Source: a virus
DNA: 21,384 nt
IMG/VR virus record: IMGVR_UViG_3300005098_000018
Span: 1 to 21,384 of that record
Direction: 5' to 3' (one strand)
The notes beneath the pieces were generated by a model that worked only from the letters and a program-made list of their open reading frames with translations, ran no database searches and was not told the DNA's origin. Position numbers and translations under genes: made by a program. Positions 1 to 6,936 of this stretch are shown here, one piece after another; the first letter of the stretch is position 1; every line of letters begins with the position of its first letter.

Positions 1-1
1 T

Positions 2-427
2 ATTTTATCGGCTTTAATTGAGAAATATGTCCTTTTTGATAAATCATATATCATTGAAGCTGGAGATGTCGGTGCGTCTCCATATAAAAATGCATATATG
101 TGTGCAATATGGATTGGCAAAGTTAAGGCAGGAGTTCAAAGACCAGATTTGCATGAATACTTCCTTTATCCGAGTTCTGACATGCCAAAACGAAACCAAA
201 AATTATTCAACGGTCGCTTCATAATCAGATGCTTTAAGGCTGGTAAAGATAAACGCTGGTGGGTTTGGAAAGCATATGATGACCCATACCCAATGGATTC
301 AATTCTGCATGCAGACTGTGGTCACTACTATCCAATTAAAGCCGATAAAATAGATAAATTCGGAAGAGAAGCATATAGGGATATGTCTGTTAAGAAGTTT
401 TCAGAAAAATTATCATGTGAACTATGA
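2..427 (+). CDS. Unrecognised protein, C-terminal part (5' end outside window)
   Basis: The reading frame is open from the left edge, so this is the last 141 codons of a longer gene; an internal ATG at 98 exists but the frame upstream of it is equally coding-like. I do not recognise a family. The visible part is mixed alpha/beta in character, rich in aromatic and basic residues (a KDKRWWVWKAYDDPYP stretch) and has a C-G-H-Y-Y patch near the C-terminus (HADCGHYY), with no complete metal-binding or catalytic motif. Its TGA overlaps the ATG of the following micro-ORF (ATGA), so it belongs to the same transcription unit as the capsid genes. In canonical order the portal or a head-associated gene would stand here, but nothing in these residues looks like a portal protein. 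Confidence 0.7.
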   Translation: MLSALIEKYVLFDKSYIIEAGDVGASPYKNAYMCAIWIGKVKAGVQRPDLHEYFLYPSSDMPKRNQKLFNGRFIIRCFKAGKDKRWWVWKAYDDPYPMDSILHADCGHYYPIKADKIDKFGREAYRDMSVKKFSEKLSCEL

Positions 428-498
428 ATGGAGTCAGTAAAGCAATAGAAGAACTCAAAAATTTGTATTTTGAAATTCTTAGACAGTTGAATAGATAG
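424..498 (+). CDS. 24-residue micro-ORF, translationally coupled
   Basis: An ATG overlapping the upstream TGA (ATGA) opens a 24-codon frame, MNGVSKAIEELKNLYFEILR plus four residues, ending in TAG six bases before the next gene. The peptide is compatible with one amphipathic helix (IEEL, LYFEIL). The start has no Shine-Dalgarno of its own; the overlap suggests reinitiation. Function is unknown. It could be a real small protein, a coupling leader for the coiled-coil gene that follows, or simply a chance frame filling a 77-base gap. The helical amphipathic composition and exact overlap favour expression, but the evidence is thin. Confidence 0.4.
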   Translation: MNGVSKAIEELKNLYFEILRQLNR

Positions 499-504
499 AT
501 AGGC

Positions 505-798
505 ATGAGTTTGGAAGAAAACTTTCGAGAGTTTTATGGCAGAGTGATTGCTACTCTTGAATCAATAAATAAGAATGAAGACGAGCTCTCTGCAAGGATA
601 AAGAATCTTGAAGATAAGATTGATTCCAAGATTGATGAGATTTGGTATGCAGTGAATTCAATACGTGGTACGATTATTAAAGATTTATCATCTGAATTTT
701 CAGCTCTTAAGATGAAAGTTTCGATTCTCTACTGGCTTATTACAGCACTATTTGTATTTCTTTTTGGCTTGGTTGGAAAAATATTATTAGGCTCATGA
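505..798 (+). CDS. Coiled-coil protein with C-terminal membrane anchor
   Basis: This 97-residue protein has a charged heptad-rich segment (about residues 5-68, including ELSARIKNLEDKIDSKIDEI), then one hydrophobic segment (about 73-94, ILYWLITALFVFLFGLVGKI) and a short tail. The architecture of coiled coil followed by a C-terminal transmembrane helix resembles the small XhlA/hemolysin-type and tail-anchored proteins of bacterial phages, but the resemblance is architectural and I cannot claim homology. Its TGA overlaps the next start (ATGA at 795), coupling it to the protease/scaffold gene. Possible roles are attachment of assembling heads to the membrane, or a part in lysis or egress. No Shine-Dalgarno is visible before the ATG, which follows the micro-ORF stop by six bases. 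Confidence 0.75.
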   Translation: MSLEENFREFYGRVIATLESINKNEDELSARIKNLEDKIDSKIDEIWYAVNSIRGTIIKDLSSEFSALKMKVSILYWLITALFVFLFGLVGKILLGS

Positions 799-2489
799 TA
801 GAAGGAAGAGAACTGAAAGAGCTATCTCAATTAGGAGAACTTGAATACGCGCCGGTTCCTCCCTCTGGAAGAGGTGATAAGGAACAAAAAATTAGATTAG
901 AAGATGTTCTTTCCAAACTCAAGCCCTTCTCAGTTAGAAAGCCGGTTGCGTATATCGTTGGTTCTCTTGCAGTTCATGGTGAAAGTAATAATGATATAGA
1001 TATAGTTGTGCGTGGTGAAGACTGGTCGCCTGAACAACGCATGGCCTTTGACTTTCGCATTTATAGGATGTTTGCAGATATTCTCCAAGTACCATATGAT
1101 GAGGTTACAAAATATGTTTCTATCCACTATACATCAGTCGGTCCCTTCACTTCGTACGTGCCCATCTATGAGGAAACGTTTATACCAATTAAGAATCCAA
1201 AGGTAGTAAATATGTCGAAATCTAGGGATGTGCGTTTTGATTTAACTGGCAATTTTAAAATTCTCTCGAATGGTAAGAAGAAAAAATCTCGCAGAATAAT
1301 TGCAGGATATGCATCAGTTGCAATCGTGGATAAAGATAATGAAATTATTCCTGTGGAAGTTCTTCGCGATGCCATTAAAACTCTTCTCAATGATGAGTTT
1401 TATGCCAACGTAATGGTTAAACATAAGAATATTCAGATAGGTCGAATATTAAAAGAATATGGCAATTTGAAAACTCATGTCGATGATAGAGGTTTGTTTA
1501 TAGTCGCCGAGATTAGAGATGATTTGGAAATCGCCAATAAGGTTTGGAATGAAATTCTTAAAGGTAAAATTAACTCCTTTTCTATTGCAGGAGAAGCATT
1601 GCTTTCTCATAGAGAATGTGATGACAACAGATGCTATACTGTAATCGATAAGATAAACCTCTATGAAGTTTCTGTATGCGAATCACCTGCCAATCCACTC
1701 TCAGGCTTTATTATAGTTTCTAAATCAGAAGATGTATGTGGATGTAAAGAGATTAGTGAGAATATGACTGAAGACATATTGGAATCTGGAGTTGTGAAAG
1801 AGGAAGAGAACGTTACATGCGAGGAAAATGATGGCATTAATAGCAATAGCGAGGAAAAAACGGAATCAATCGATATTGAGAAATGGAGGGAAGAAATCGA
1901 ACGGAAAATCGAGAATTTAACCAAGATAGTCACAGAACTTGTAAATACTAAGAGTGAAAATGAAGAAGAAGAGAAGTCAGAAGAAGTCAAAGATGAAGAG
2001 GAGAAGAATGCAAGTGAAAAAGCTGGAGGTTTAGTTTCTGCAATCATCGATGCATTAGCAAAACTTATAGATGAAGAAAAAGACGATGACGTAAAGGCAA
2101 AGCTTCAGAGCATATTAGACATGGTTTCAAACCTAAGAGGGAGTTATCCATATCCCTACCCATATCCAAGCAAATATCCATACCCCAGTAAGTATCCCTA
2201 TCCAAAGAAGGCGGAGTGGCATGATGTGATAACGCAGGCAATTGACGATTTGTGGGAGAAATATGAATCACTAAAAGATGATACAGATAAGGCGAAGGAA
2301 ATAGAACATCTTAAGCTTGAAATAAAGGCAAAAGACGACCAAATAAATGCCCTACAGAAGCGGCTTGAAATTCTGGAAAAAAGTGAAAAGCCTCCAGAGA
2401 CTATAAGTAAGTCGGATGATGACGACAGTTTAAGTGATGAAGAATACTCCGACATTGTAATAAAACACGGAACGATATATAGATGTTGA
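795..2489 (+). CDS. Prohead maturation protease fused to a nucleotidyltransferase-like domain and a scaffold region
   Basis: Three parts are visible in 564 residues. Residues about 35-135 carry a nucleotidyltransferase-fold signature: VGSLAVHGESNNDIDIVV, with Gly56-Ser57 and Asp67-x-Asp69. Residues about 165-310 look like a prohead serine protease (S78/XkdF-like): a GYASV strand, a central His (about 210, VMVKHKNI), a candidate serine in SFSIAGEA (261-268), and the family hallmark YEVSVCESPANP (290-301). The rest is scaffold-like: a long acidic coiled coil (about 350-440), a YPYP repeat (451-472), another coiled coil (475-530) and an acidic tail. In HK97-type viruses the protease cleaves scaffold and itself inside the prohead; here both would be one polypeptide. 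It lies directly before decoration and capsid genes. The third protease residue and the nucleotidyltransferase activity are not established. Confidence 0.85.
   Translation: MIEGRELKELSQLGELEYAPVPPSGRGDKEQKIRLEDVLSKLKPFSVRKPVAYIVGSLAVHGESNNDIDIVVRGEDWSPEQRMAFDFRIYRMFADILQVPYDEVTKYVSIHYTSVGPFTSYVPIYEETFIPIKNPKVVNMSKSRDVRFDLTGNFKILSNGKKKKSRRIIAGYASVAIVDKDNEIIPVEVLRDAIKTLLNDEFYANVMVKHKNIQIGRILKEYGNLKTHVDDRGLFIVAEIRDDLEIANKVWNEILKGKINSFSIAGEALLSHRECDDNRCYTVIDKINLYEVSVCESPANPLSGFIIVSKSEDVCGCKEISENMTEDILESGVVKEEENVTCEENDGINSNSEEKTESIDIEKWREEIERKIENLTKIVTELVNTKSENEEEEKSEEVKDEEEKNASEKAGGLVSAIIDALAKLIDEEKDDDVKAKLQSILDMVSNLRGSYPYPYPYPSKYPYPSKYPYPKKAEWHDVITQAIDDLWEKYESLKDDTDKAKEIEHLKLEIKAKDDQINALQKRLEILEKSEKPPETISKSDDDDSLSDEEYSDIVIKHGTIYRC
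2145..2210 (+). repeat. Tyr-Pro repeat within the scaffold region
   Basis: Residues 451-472 of the protease/scaffold protein consist of YP dipeptides punctuated by SK (YPYPYPYPSKYPYPSKYPYP, then KK). The DNA is correspondingly repetitive (tatcca/tatccc units). It links two coiled-coil segments. Such Pro-rich tracts form extended, flexible or polyproline-II linkers; the Tyr side chains could allow stacking. Confidence 0.9.
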
Positions 2490-2542
2490 ACAGTATATGC
2501 TAGATATGTCTGGAATGTGGGAATAATGAGAGGTGGACGAAT

Positions 2543-2923
2543 ATGGCGTTTATAACTATAGATGACGACATAGGTATACAGCTTGGAACTTTCGCATTTT
2601 CCTTCAAAGCATCTGGCAATATTCAGAAGGGACAAGCAGTAAGACTTGTGGAAGATAACACAGTTGCAGCGGTTTCCGCATCGTCGCAAAATGCTATTGG
2701 AGTGGCTGACTATGATGCATCTGACGGCGAGATGATAGCGGTATACTGTGCTGGTAATATAGTAAGATGCGGTCTTTCTGGTGCAAGTGCACTCGACATT
2801 GGTTCGACAGTTGGTGCATTTAAAGACGGATACCTCACGGATAAGACTGGTGGAAGAGTTTGCGGAATAGTTGTTGAAGCACCATCATCCAATCCAGGTG
2901 TTGGAAAGGTGCTTCTGATTTAA
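2543..2923 (+). CDS. Capsid decoration protein, DUF2190-like
   Basis: This 126-residue protein has the sequence character of capsid-stabilising decoration proteins of the DUF2190 type found next to HK97-fold capsid genes. An all-beta pattern includes GNIQKGQAVRLVEDNTVAAV, then NAIGVADYDASDGEMIAVYC, a GNIVRCGLSG strand and a C-terminal GYLTDKTGGRVCGIVVEAP strand. Such proteins bind the outside of expanded capsids. The ATG is preceded by a strong purine-rich site (GAGAGGTGG, ending about seven bases upstream), consistent with very high expression of a structural protein. It stands between the protease/scaffold and the major capsid protein, the usual place. Two cysteines (YCAG, VRCG) and a third (VCGI) are unusual for an exposed particle protein but have no clear role. 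Confidence 0.8.
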   Translation: MAFITIDDDIGIQLGTFAFSFKASGNIQKGQAVRLVEDNTVAAVSASSQNAIGVADYDASDGEMIAVYCAGNIVRCGLSGASALDIGSTVGAFKDGYLTDKTGGRVCGIVVEAPSSNPGVGKVLLI

Positions 2924-2980
2924 GTCTCCTAAGTTTCATTATATGTATGTGAGAAATGTGTTGAAGCGTCTTTGATATAT

Positions 2981-3958
2981 ATGAGTAAACTAACAAGATT
3001 ACTCCAGCTTGCATATGCAGGCAATTCTGAAAAAAAGAGACTGCTGAGTAATCCCCATGTAATTCATGATTTGGGAGGCAAAGACTCAAAGACATATAAA
3101 ACCCTCCTGCAGTCCGACTCTATCTCTGAAACTACCCTCCTGCAGGAAGAGGTCCATAAAACAGTTGTTGAGGGTGCGGAACCCTTCAAGTGTTTCAGAG
3201 ATGTTCTCCCGATAATAAAGACAGACTCTTATTCCGTAAGAGTCGTAACGTCTCAGGGCAACGCATATGCGGAAGACATAGCAGAGGGAGCTGAGATACC
3301 AATAGACACTGCATCTTATGCAAAGACTGACATCACGATTAAGAAAGTTGGTACAAGACCGCTTATTACAAATGAACTTATTGAAGATGCCCTCTTTGAT
3401 GTTGTTGAACTGGAGCTCAAGAAGGCAGGTGCCAGACTTGAAAATAAACTGAATAGAGACTGTCTGCAAGCAATACTTAAAGACCTTGATGGTATAAGCG
3501 ACGTTGACCCAACTGGTACGGCACTCTCCGTGACAGACTTGGCAACAGCTAGGGCATTAGTTGAATCTGAAGGCAGAATACCTGATACACTCATAACTCA
3601 CCCCATAGCAGAGGGTCAGCTACTGAAAGATACAAACTTGGTATACGTTGCATATGCTGGGCAAGGCAGAACACTCGAAACCGGAGAGCTCCCAAGAATA
3701 CTCGGTCTCAAGCCGTACACACTTTCGGTGACAACTGAAGATGGATTCACATACTATTGGGACGGCACGGATGGAGATAATCACTACTACGCTCTTGTGT
3801 TGGATTCCAACAATGCAGCATTCATAGCAATGAGGAGAGATATCACAATAGAGCAGTATGATGACCCAATCCACGACTTACTTGGAATATCATGTACAAT
3901 GAGATATGGTGTTTCAGTGGTTGACGACAAAGCTGGAGTAAGAATACTCACAAAGTGA
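2981..3958 (+). CDS. Major capsid protein, HK97 fold
   Basis: This 325-residue protein fits an HK97-type major capsid protein in length, position and motifs. It has a helical N-terminal arm (about 1-55, likely removed or rearranged during maturation), then EGAEPFKCFRDVLPIIKTDS and the E-loop/P-domain-like run AEGAEIPIDTASYAKTDITI. Next come the long spine helix ITNELIEDALFDVVELELKK and an A-domain with DTLITHPIAEGQLL. It ends in the typical final strands MRRDITIEQYDDPIHDLLGI and MRYGVSVVDDKAGVRIL. It forms the icosahedral shell. I chose ATG 2981; an in-frame TTG at 2972 would add three residues but has no better ribosome site. Upstream lies a 57-base gap after the decoration gene and downstream a 78-base gap, both without obvious signals. 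Confidence 0.92.
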   Translation: MSKLTRLLQLAYAGNSEKKRLLSNPHVIHDLGGKDSKTYKTLLQSDSISETTLLQEEVHKTVVEGAEPFKCFRDVLPIIKTDSYSVRVVTSQGNAYAEDIAEGAEIPIDTASYAKTDITIKKVGTRPLITNELIEDALFDVVELELKKAGARLENKLNRDCLQAILKDLDGISDVDPTGTALSVTDLATARALVESEGRIPDTLITHPIAEGQLLKDTNLVYVAYAGQGRTLETGELPRILGLKPYTLSVTTEDGFTYYWDGTDGDNHYYALVLDSNNAAFIAMRRDITIEQYDDPIHDLLGISCTMRYGVSVVDDKAGVRILTK

Positions 3959-4036
3959 TTAGACTAAAAACGAGGAGAAAATTGTTCTCTACTGTCTCCA
4001 CATGTATGTACATTATGTCCTCTCTTAGTGGTGATT

Positions 4037-4276
4037 ATGCATACTGGAAAAGGCTCCGAGGCTTGGATTACAAAAAGCTATGAAGAAAAAAGGCGAAAGG
4101 CTTTAAAAGATAAAACCAAATTTACAGATGACGAGCTTGATTTCTTAGAAGTATCATTCCCATGCGGCGGTGGACGAACAAATCCTAAGACGTATAGGAT
4201 AAAACAATTTCCATTTCCAACTTCTGGCAAAAAGGATTCCATTGATATACGAACTTTGCCTTGGATAGGTGATTAA
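4037..4276 (+). CDS. Small unrecognised protein between capsid and connector genes
   Basis: A 79-residue basic protein: a Lys/Arg-rich helical N-terminal half (EAWITKSYEEKRRKALKDKT), an acidic DDELDFLEVSFPCGGG turn and a Pro-rich C-terminal part ending RTLPWIGD. I do not recognise a family. GTG at 4028 or 4031 could also start the frame, adding three or two residues; the GGTGAT at 4030-4035 lies very close to the ATG, so the true start is uncertain. It precedes the connector gene by one base (TAATATG), so it is part of the head-completion block. Possible roles are a minor head or connector-associated protein. Confidence 0.7.
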   Translation: MHTGKGSEAWITKSYEEKRRKALKDKTKFTDDELDFLEVSFPCGGGRTNPKTYRIKQFPFPTSGKKDSIDIRTLPWIGD

Positions 4277-4277
4277 T

Positions 4278-4694
4278 ATGGTTAATTATACACCAAAATT
4301 CGTTAGTGAAGCAGATGTCAGGACCTTCTTTACTCCGCCAATACCATATGAGAAGGTGTCAAAGGCCGAAATACTATTGAAAATCCAAGCTGTTGAAGAG
4401 TTTGTAATAAATGCGTACTTTGGTGGGAAGACTCCACCAGCTGAGAAGGTTAAAGTTCCCATTCTATTATTGGTTGCATCCAAACTTATTTACTCACCAG
4501 CTCTGGCAAGAGATTATTTGACTATAGACTCTGAAAAGCTTGGCGATTACTCTTATAAGATTGCAGCATCATCTCCTAGAAGCAAAACTAAGGTTTCACC
4601 TTATGAAATTTCTAAAACTTGGGAACAAATTGCACTTGATATTCTCAACTCTATTTCACCTGTCTGGAAAATAAGACTGACTAATGAGGATTAA
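4278..4694 (+). CDS. Head-tail connector (adaptor), gp6-like
   Basis: This 138-residue, mostly helical protein reads as a head-tail adaptor of the HK97 gp6/SPP1 gp15 type. The N-terminus is FVSEADVRTFFTPPIPYEKV, followed by helices containing AEILLKIQAVEEFVINAYFG and VPILLLVASKLIYSPALARD. A loop with Ser/Lys residues (KIAASSPRSKTKV) and a C-terminal helix EQIALDILNSI complete it. Adaptors form the ring below the portal. The ATG sits five bases after an AGGTGAT site (4267-4273), which supports it over the in-frame GTG at 4269. The following gene is a stopper-type protein, as in the canonical order of capsid, adaptor, stopper, gp10-like, terminator. Confidence 0.75.
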   Translation: MVNYTPKFVSEADVRTFFTPPIPYEKVSKAEILLKIQAVEEFVINAYFGGKTPPAEKVKVPILLLVASKLIYSPALARDYLTIDSEKLGDYSYKIAASSPRSKTKVSPYEISKTWEQIALDILNSISPVWKIRLTNED

Positions 4695-4720
4695 TTTGTT
4701 TATGATGATTAATTGGAATC

Positions 4721-5041
4721 ATGTCATTTGAATCCCTTCTTAATACTTCTGTAACAATTCTTTCTCGCACATCATCTATAAATGAGCTTGGAGAACGAAC
4801 ACATACATGGACATCTAAAGGTGAAGAATCAACTAGAATAGTGCCGATTACTATTGAAGAAAGGCTTATGCTACCAGGTGAATATCAAAATGCAAGATAT
4901 AAAGCATACTTTCCATCTTCAGTTTCCATCTCCGAAAAAGATAGAGTAGTTTGGAGCGATAATGTGTATGAAGTAGTTGGCGTTTATTTGGACTCATCAT
5001 TTCGTCATAAGACGGTGATATTACGTGAGGTTGAGGGTTGA
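4721..5041 (+). CDS. Head-tail joining (stopper) protein
   Basis: This 106-residue beta-rich protein has the profile of head-closure proteins (SPP1 gp16/HK97 gp7-like). The N-terminal strands SVTILSRTSSINELGERTHTW are followed by an IVPITIEERLMLPG segment. The C-terminal motif DRVVWSDNVYEVVGVYLDSS then precedes FRHKTVILRE; a 'D-x-V-x-W-x-x-x-x-Y-x-V' strand pair followed by His is typical. It would plug the connector after DNA packaging and receive the tail. Its 3' end overlaps the next gene by 17 bases. Confidence 0.75.
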   Translation: MSFESLLNTSVTILSRTSSINELGERTHTWTSKGEESTRIVPITIEERLMLPGEYQNARYKAYFPSSVSISEKDRVVWSDNVYEVVGVYLDSSFRHKTVILREVEG

Positions 5042-5564
5042 ATTCAAAGGTTTCAATACTATCTACAATAAATCTCGAAGGTTTGTGACTCTATTGAAAA
5101 GTCAGGGAATCTATGCTGCTATCGATGGTGCAGAGAAAGTTGCAGAGTTAGCTATAGAAGATTTGCGTGAACAAGCTAAGACATATGGTCAGTCGACAGA
5201 CCCAATAGAAGAATCTAAACGAATTGTGGCAACACCAAAAGCAACAAGAGCTATTGCTGAATTGAAGTTCACTTCTAAACACGCTGCAATTGTAGAGTTC
5301 GGCGATATAGGCTGGGACATACTCTCTACGAGACCTGTAAAGGTGTCATGGGTTACCGGTGCAGAAGAGCCAAGGCGTGGTGGGATATATCGAGGATGGC
5401 CTATAGGCAAAGAGCAAGGTGCTATTGTTGCCTTCAGAGCCAGAGTTTCTCTTCAGCGTGGCTATCATTATTTAACAGGTGCTGTTTACAAGAAGCAAAG
5501 TAATAGAGAAGTTAGGGATGCAATAGCTGCATCTCTTCGACGTATTATTTATTCTCACTTCTAA
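5025..5564 (+). CDS. HK97 gp10-like tail completion protein
   Basis: This 179-residue protein starts at GTG inside the preceding gene (17-base overlap); no ATG fits this frame near the start. Its profile matches the HK97 gp10 family: an N-terminal beta strand (RLRVEFKGF) and a long helix rich in Ala/Glu (IDGAEKVAELAIEDLREQAK). The centre is STDPIEESKRIVATPKATRA and then a strand with the diagnostic KHAAIVEFGDIG. The C-terminal part contains YHYLTGAVYK and a helix with REVRDAIAASLRRII. These proteins sit near the head-tail interface. The insertion between VEFGDIG and the C-terminal helix (residues about 100-145) is longer than in small gp10 homologues. Next to the stopper and terminator genes, the assignment is well supported. 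Confidence 0.75.
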   Translation: MRLRVEFKGFNTIYNKSRRFVTLLKSQGIYAAIDGAEKVAELAIEDLREQAKTYGQSTDPIEESKRIVATPKATRAIAELKFTSKHAAIVEFGDIGWDILSTRPVKVSWVTGAEEPRRGGIYRGWPIGKEQGAIVAFRARVSLQRGYHYLTGAVYKKQSNREVRDAIAASLRRIIYSHF

Positions 5565-5565
5565 C

Positions 5566-5970
5566 ATGTCACTAGAAGCTGATATAGAACTTAGAAATCT
5601 TCTCATATCTGACTCTCAACTTACTCAAATCGTTGACCCAGAGAATATTATAGTTGGATGGACAAAAGCACCAACGTCATATCCATGCATTGTAATTGTT
5701 CAAGTCGGAGGTGAAGATACACCGAATCTTGGTTATAAAACTGCACCAAGTGGACAACGGCTATGGGAAGAGCGTATAAGTTGGCAGATAAATATTTTCT
5801 CCGATGAATCTAGGAAACAAACATTGGAGATAGCTGATAGAATAAGAGAAATACTCTTTAATGCTGATGGTATATATTATAAGACGGCTGACGCAGACAC
5901 GTACGAAACAGCTATTAATGCCTATAGAAAAATAGTGACATGGACTAGAATTAAATTCCATGGAGATTAG
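5566..5970 (+). CDS. Tail terminator (DUF3168-like)
   Basis: This 134-residue alpha/beta protein matches tail terminator proteins (lambda gpU/SPP1 gp17 class, DUF3168). The N-terminal helix is LEADIELRNLLISDSQLTQI, then IIVGWTKAPTSYPCIVIVQV, a strand where the 'P-x-I-x-V' pattern is usual. Next comes the strand RISWQINIFSDE, a helix QTLEIADRIREIL with the typical 'A-x-x-I-x-x-x-L', and a last strand pair ending RIKFHGD. These proteins form a hexameric ring that caps the tail tube and meets the head. Start is an ATG one base after the previous TAA. It directly precedes the tail tube genes, as expected. Confidence 0.75.
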   Translation: MSLEADIELRNLLISDSQLTQIVDPENIIVGWTKAPTSYPCIVIVQVGGEDTPNLGYKTAPSGQRLWEERISWQINIFSDESRKQTLEIADRIREILFNADGIYYKTADADTYETAINAYRKIVTWTRIKFHGD

Positions 5971-6005
5971 TATGTATGTAGATGTTGATGGAGTAGGTGA
6001 ATAAT

Positions 6006-6452
6006 ATGGCAGGAATAGTAAGCGGAAAGGACGCAAAAATCTATATTGCGACATCTGCTGGAGATTTGGAGAATAAGGGTCATCAACTCTGGGGAATATC
6101 TGATTTCTCTCTAACATTCTCAAGAGATACAGTTGAACAGGAGCTAGTTGGTATGCCTGGGAATTATTTTAAAATAGGCGGACTTTCAGTTGAAGGCTCA
6201 TATACAAACTGTAAATTTGCGGCTTCTGGAGCTGCTGATGCCTTGAAGAGCATAGTTGAATCGACATACGTTCAGATTTCTGGATGTGTAGCAGATGGTT
6301 CTCTCCGCTGGTATTTTGCTTCATGTCAGATAACAGGTTATGATGTGTCCATCGGAGACGCTGATACTATATCAGAGGCATCCATTGATTTTACAGTGAT
6401 GGACCCATACAATGTAACCTACTCCAATGGATATATAACGGATACGGCATAA
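6006..6452 (+). CDS. Tail tube protein, copy 1
   Basis: This 148-residue beta-rich protein has the look of a major tail (tube) protein: GISDFSLTFSRDTVEQELVG, LSVEGSYTNCKFAASGAAD, and near the C-terminus ITGYDVSIGDADTISEASID followed by FTVMDPYNV. Tube proteins stack as hexameric rings to form the tail. The ATG at 6006 is preceded by a good AGGTGA ribosome site (5995-6000, five bases away), which argues against the in-frame GTG at 5997. The next gene is a clear paralogue sharing most of these motifs. No sheath gene lies nearby, so a long non-contractile tail is indicated. Two cysteines (NCKF, SGCVADG) are present; the second is conserved in the paralogue. Confidence 0.82.
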   Translation: MAGIVSGKDAKIYIATSAGDLENKGHQLWGISDFSLTFSRDTVEQELVGMPGNYFKIGGLSVEGSYTNCKFAASGAADALKSIVESTYVQISGCVADGSLRWYFASCQITGYDVSIGDADTISEASIDFTVMDPYNVTYSNGYITDTA

Positions 6453-6453
6453 T

Positions 6454-6897
6454 ATGGCGACTGAAACCTATACCGGAGAAAGTGCAAGCATAACAATAAA
6501 AGGATTGTCACACGCCGCCTTGGGCATATCTGACTTCTCTTTGACTTTATCAAAAGATACTATTGAAGAACCACTACTTGGTGAAAAAGGAAATTTCTAT
6601 ATGCAGGGGCCAATAAGTGTTGAGGGCTCGTTAACGGCAGCAAAACTTTCACACTCTGCAGCAGGTGCATTATTGGAGGCACTTATAAAAGGGAATACAG
6701 TAGAGATATCTGGCTGCGTTGGCGACAAATCATTGCATTTTTACTTCAAATCGGCACAGATAACAGGATTTGATATATCCATTGGAGATGCATCGACAAT
6801 AACCGAAGGGTCTATAGACTTCTCTCTGCTGATGCCTTATAAAGTATCTTCAGTAACATATCTGCCTGGCGGTGGTACATACATAAAGGACTTCTGA
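6454..6897 (+). CDS. Tail tube protein, copy 2 (tandem paralogue)
   Basis: This 147-residue protein starts one base after copy 1 ends (TAATATG) and repeats its motifs in order: GISDFSLTLSKDTIEEPLLG, PISVEGSLTAAKL, VEISGCVGDKSLHFYF, QITGFDISIGDASTITEGSI and DFSLLMPYKV. The central region has diverged most. The two proteins probably arose by tandem duplication and may form a mixed tube, or one may cap or initiate it. The stop is followed by a 69-base gap with a TATA-like run and a hairpin in front of the chaperone gene. The duplicate keeps the length and core strands, so it is unlikely to be decaying. Confidence 0.82.
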   Translation: MATETYTGESASITIKGLSHAALGISDFSLTLSKDTIEEPLLGEKGNFYMQGPISVEGSLTAAKLSHSAAGALLEALIKGNTVEISGCVGDKSLHFYFKSAQITGFDISIGDASTITEGSIDFSLLMPYKVSSVTYLPGGGTYIKDF

Positions 6898-6909
6898 AGA
6901 AACATTTAA

Positions 6910-6917
6910 TTATATAT
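6910..6917 (+). promoter_or_regulatory. Possible archaeal TATA box before the tail chaperone gene
   Basis: TTATATAT lies in the 69-base gap after the second tube gene and is followed by a T-run. In archaea, transcription starts about 22-27 bases downstream of the TATA centre, which would put a start near the first bases of the hairpin at 6937. No purine-rich BRE is obvious, and AT-rich DNA gives such matches by chance. Confidence 0.25.
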
Positions 6918-6936
6918 GTCTTTTTAATGTCCAGAG

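Noticed and set aside
18-224. 68-codon + frame starting with TTG at the left edge
   Set aside because: It overlaps the frame open from position 2, which continues to 427 and is coupled to downstream genes; the shorter frame has no supporting signal.
1661-2689. Long open frames on the minus strand (1661-2047, 2198-2689)
   Set aside because: They lie antisense to the acidic scaffold region; Glu/Asp/Lys-rich coding DNA read backwards gives Ser/Phe/Leu-rich stop-free frames. The + strand frame has clear protease motifs.
3086-3874. Minus-strand open frames across the major capsid gene
   Set aside because: They are entirely inside a confidently identified capsid gene, have no ribosome site and no recognisable protein features.
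3959-4036. Terminator after the major capsid gene
   Set aside because: The GGAGAA-AATTG-TTCTCT inverted repeat is short with a weak G-T pair and is not followed by a T-run; genes continue on the same strand.
5761-6123. Minus-strand 120-codon frame over the terminator/tube junction
   Set aside because: It crosses two well-supported + strand genes and their ribosome site; its composition is that of a shadow frame.
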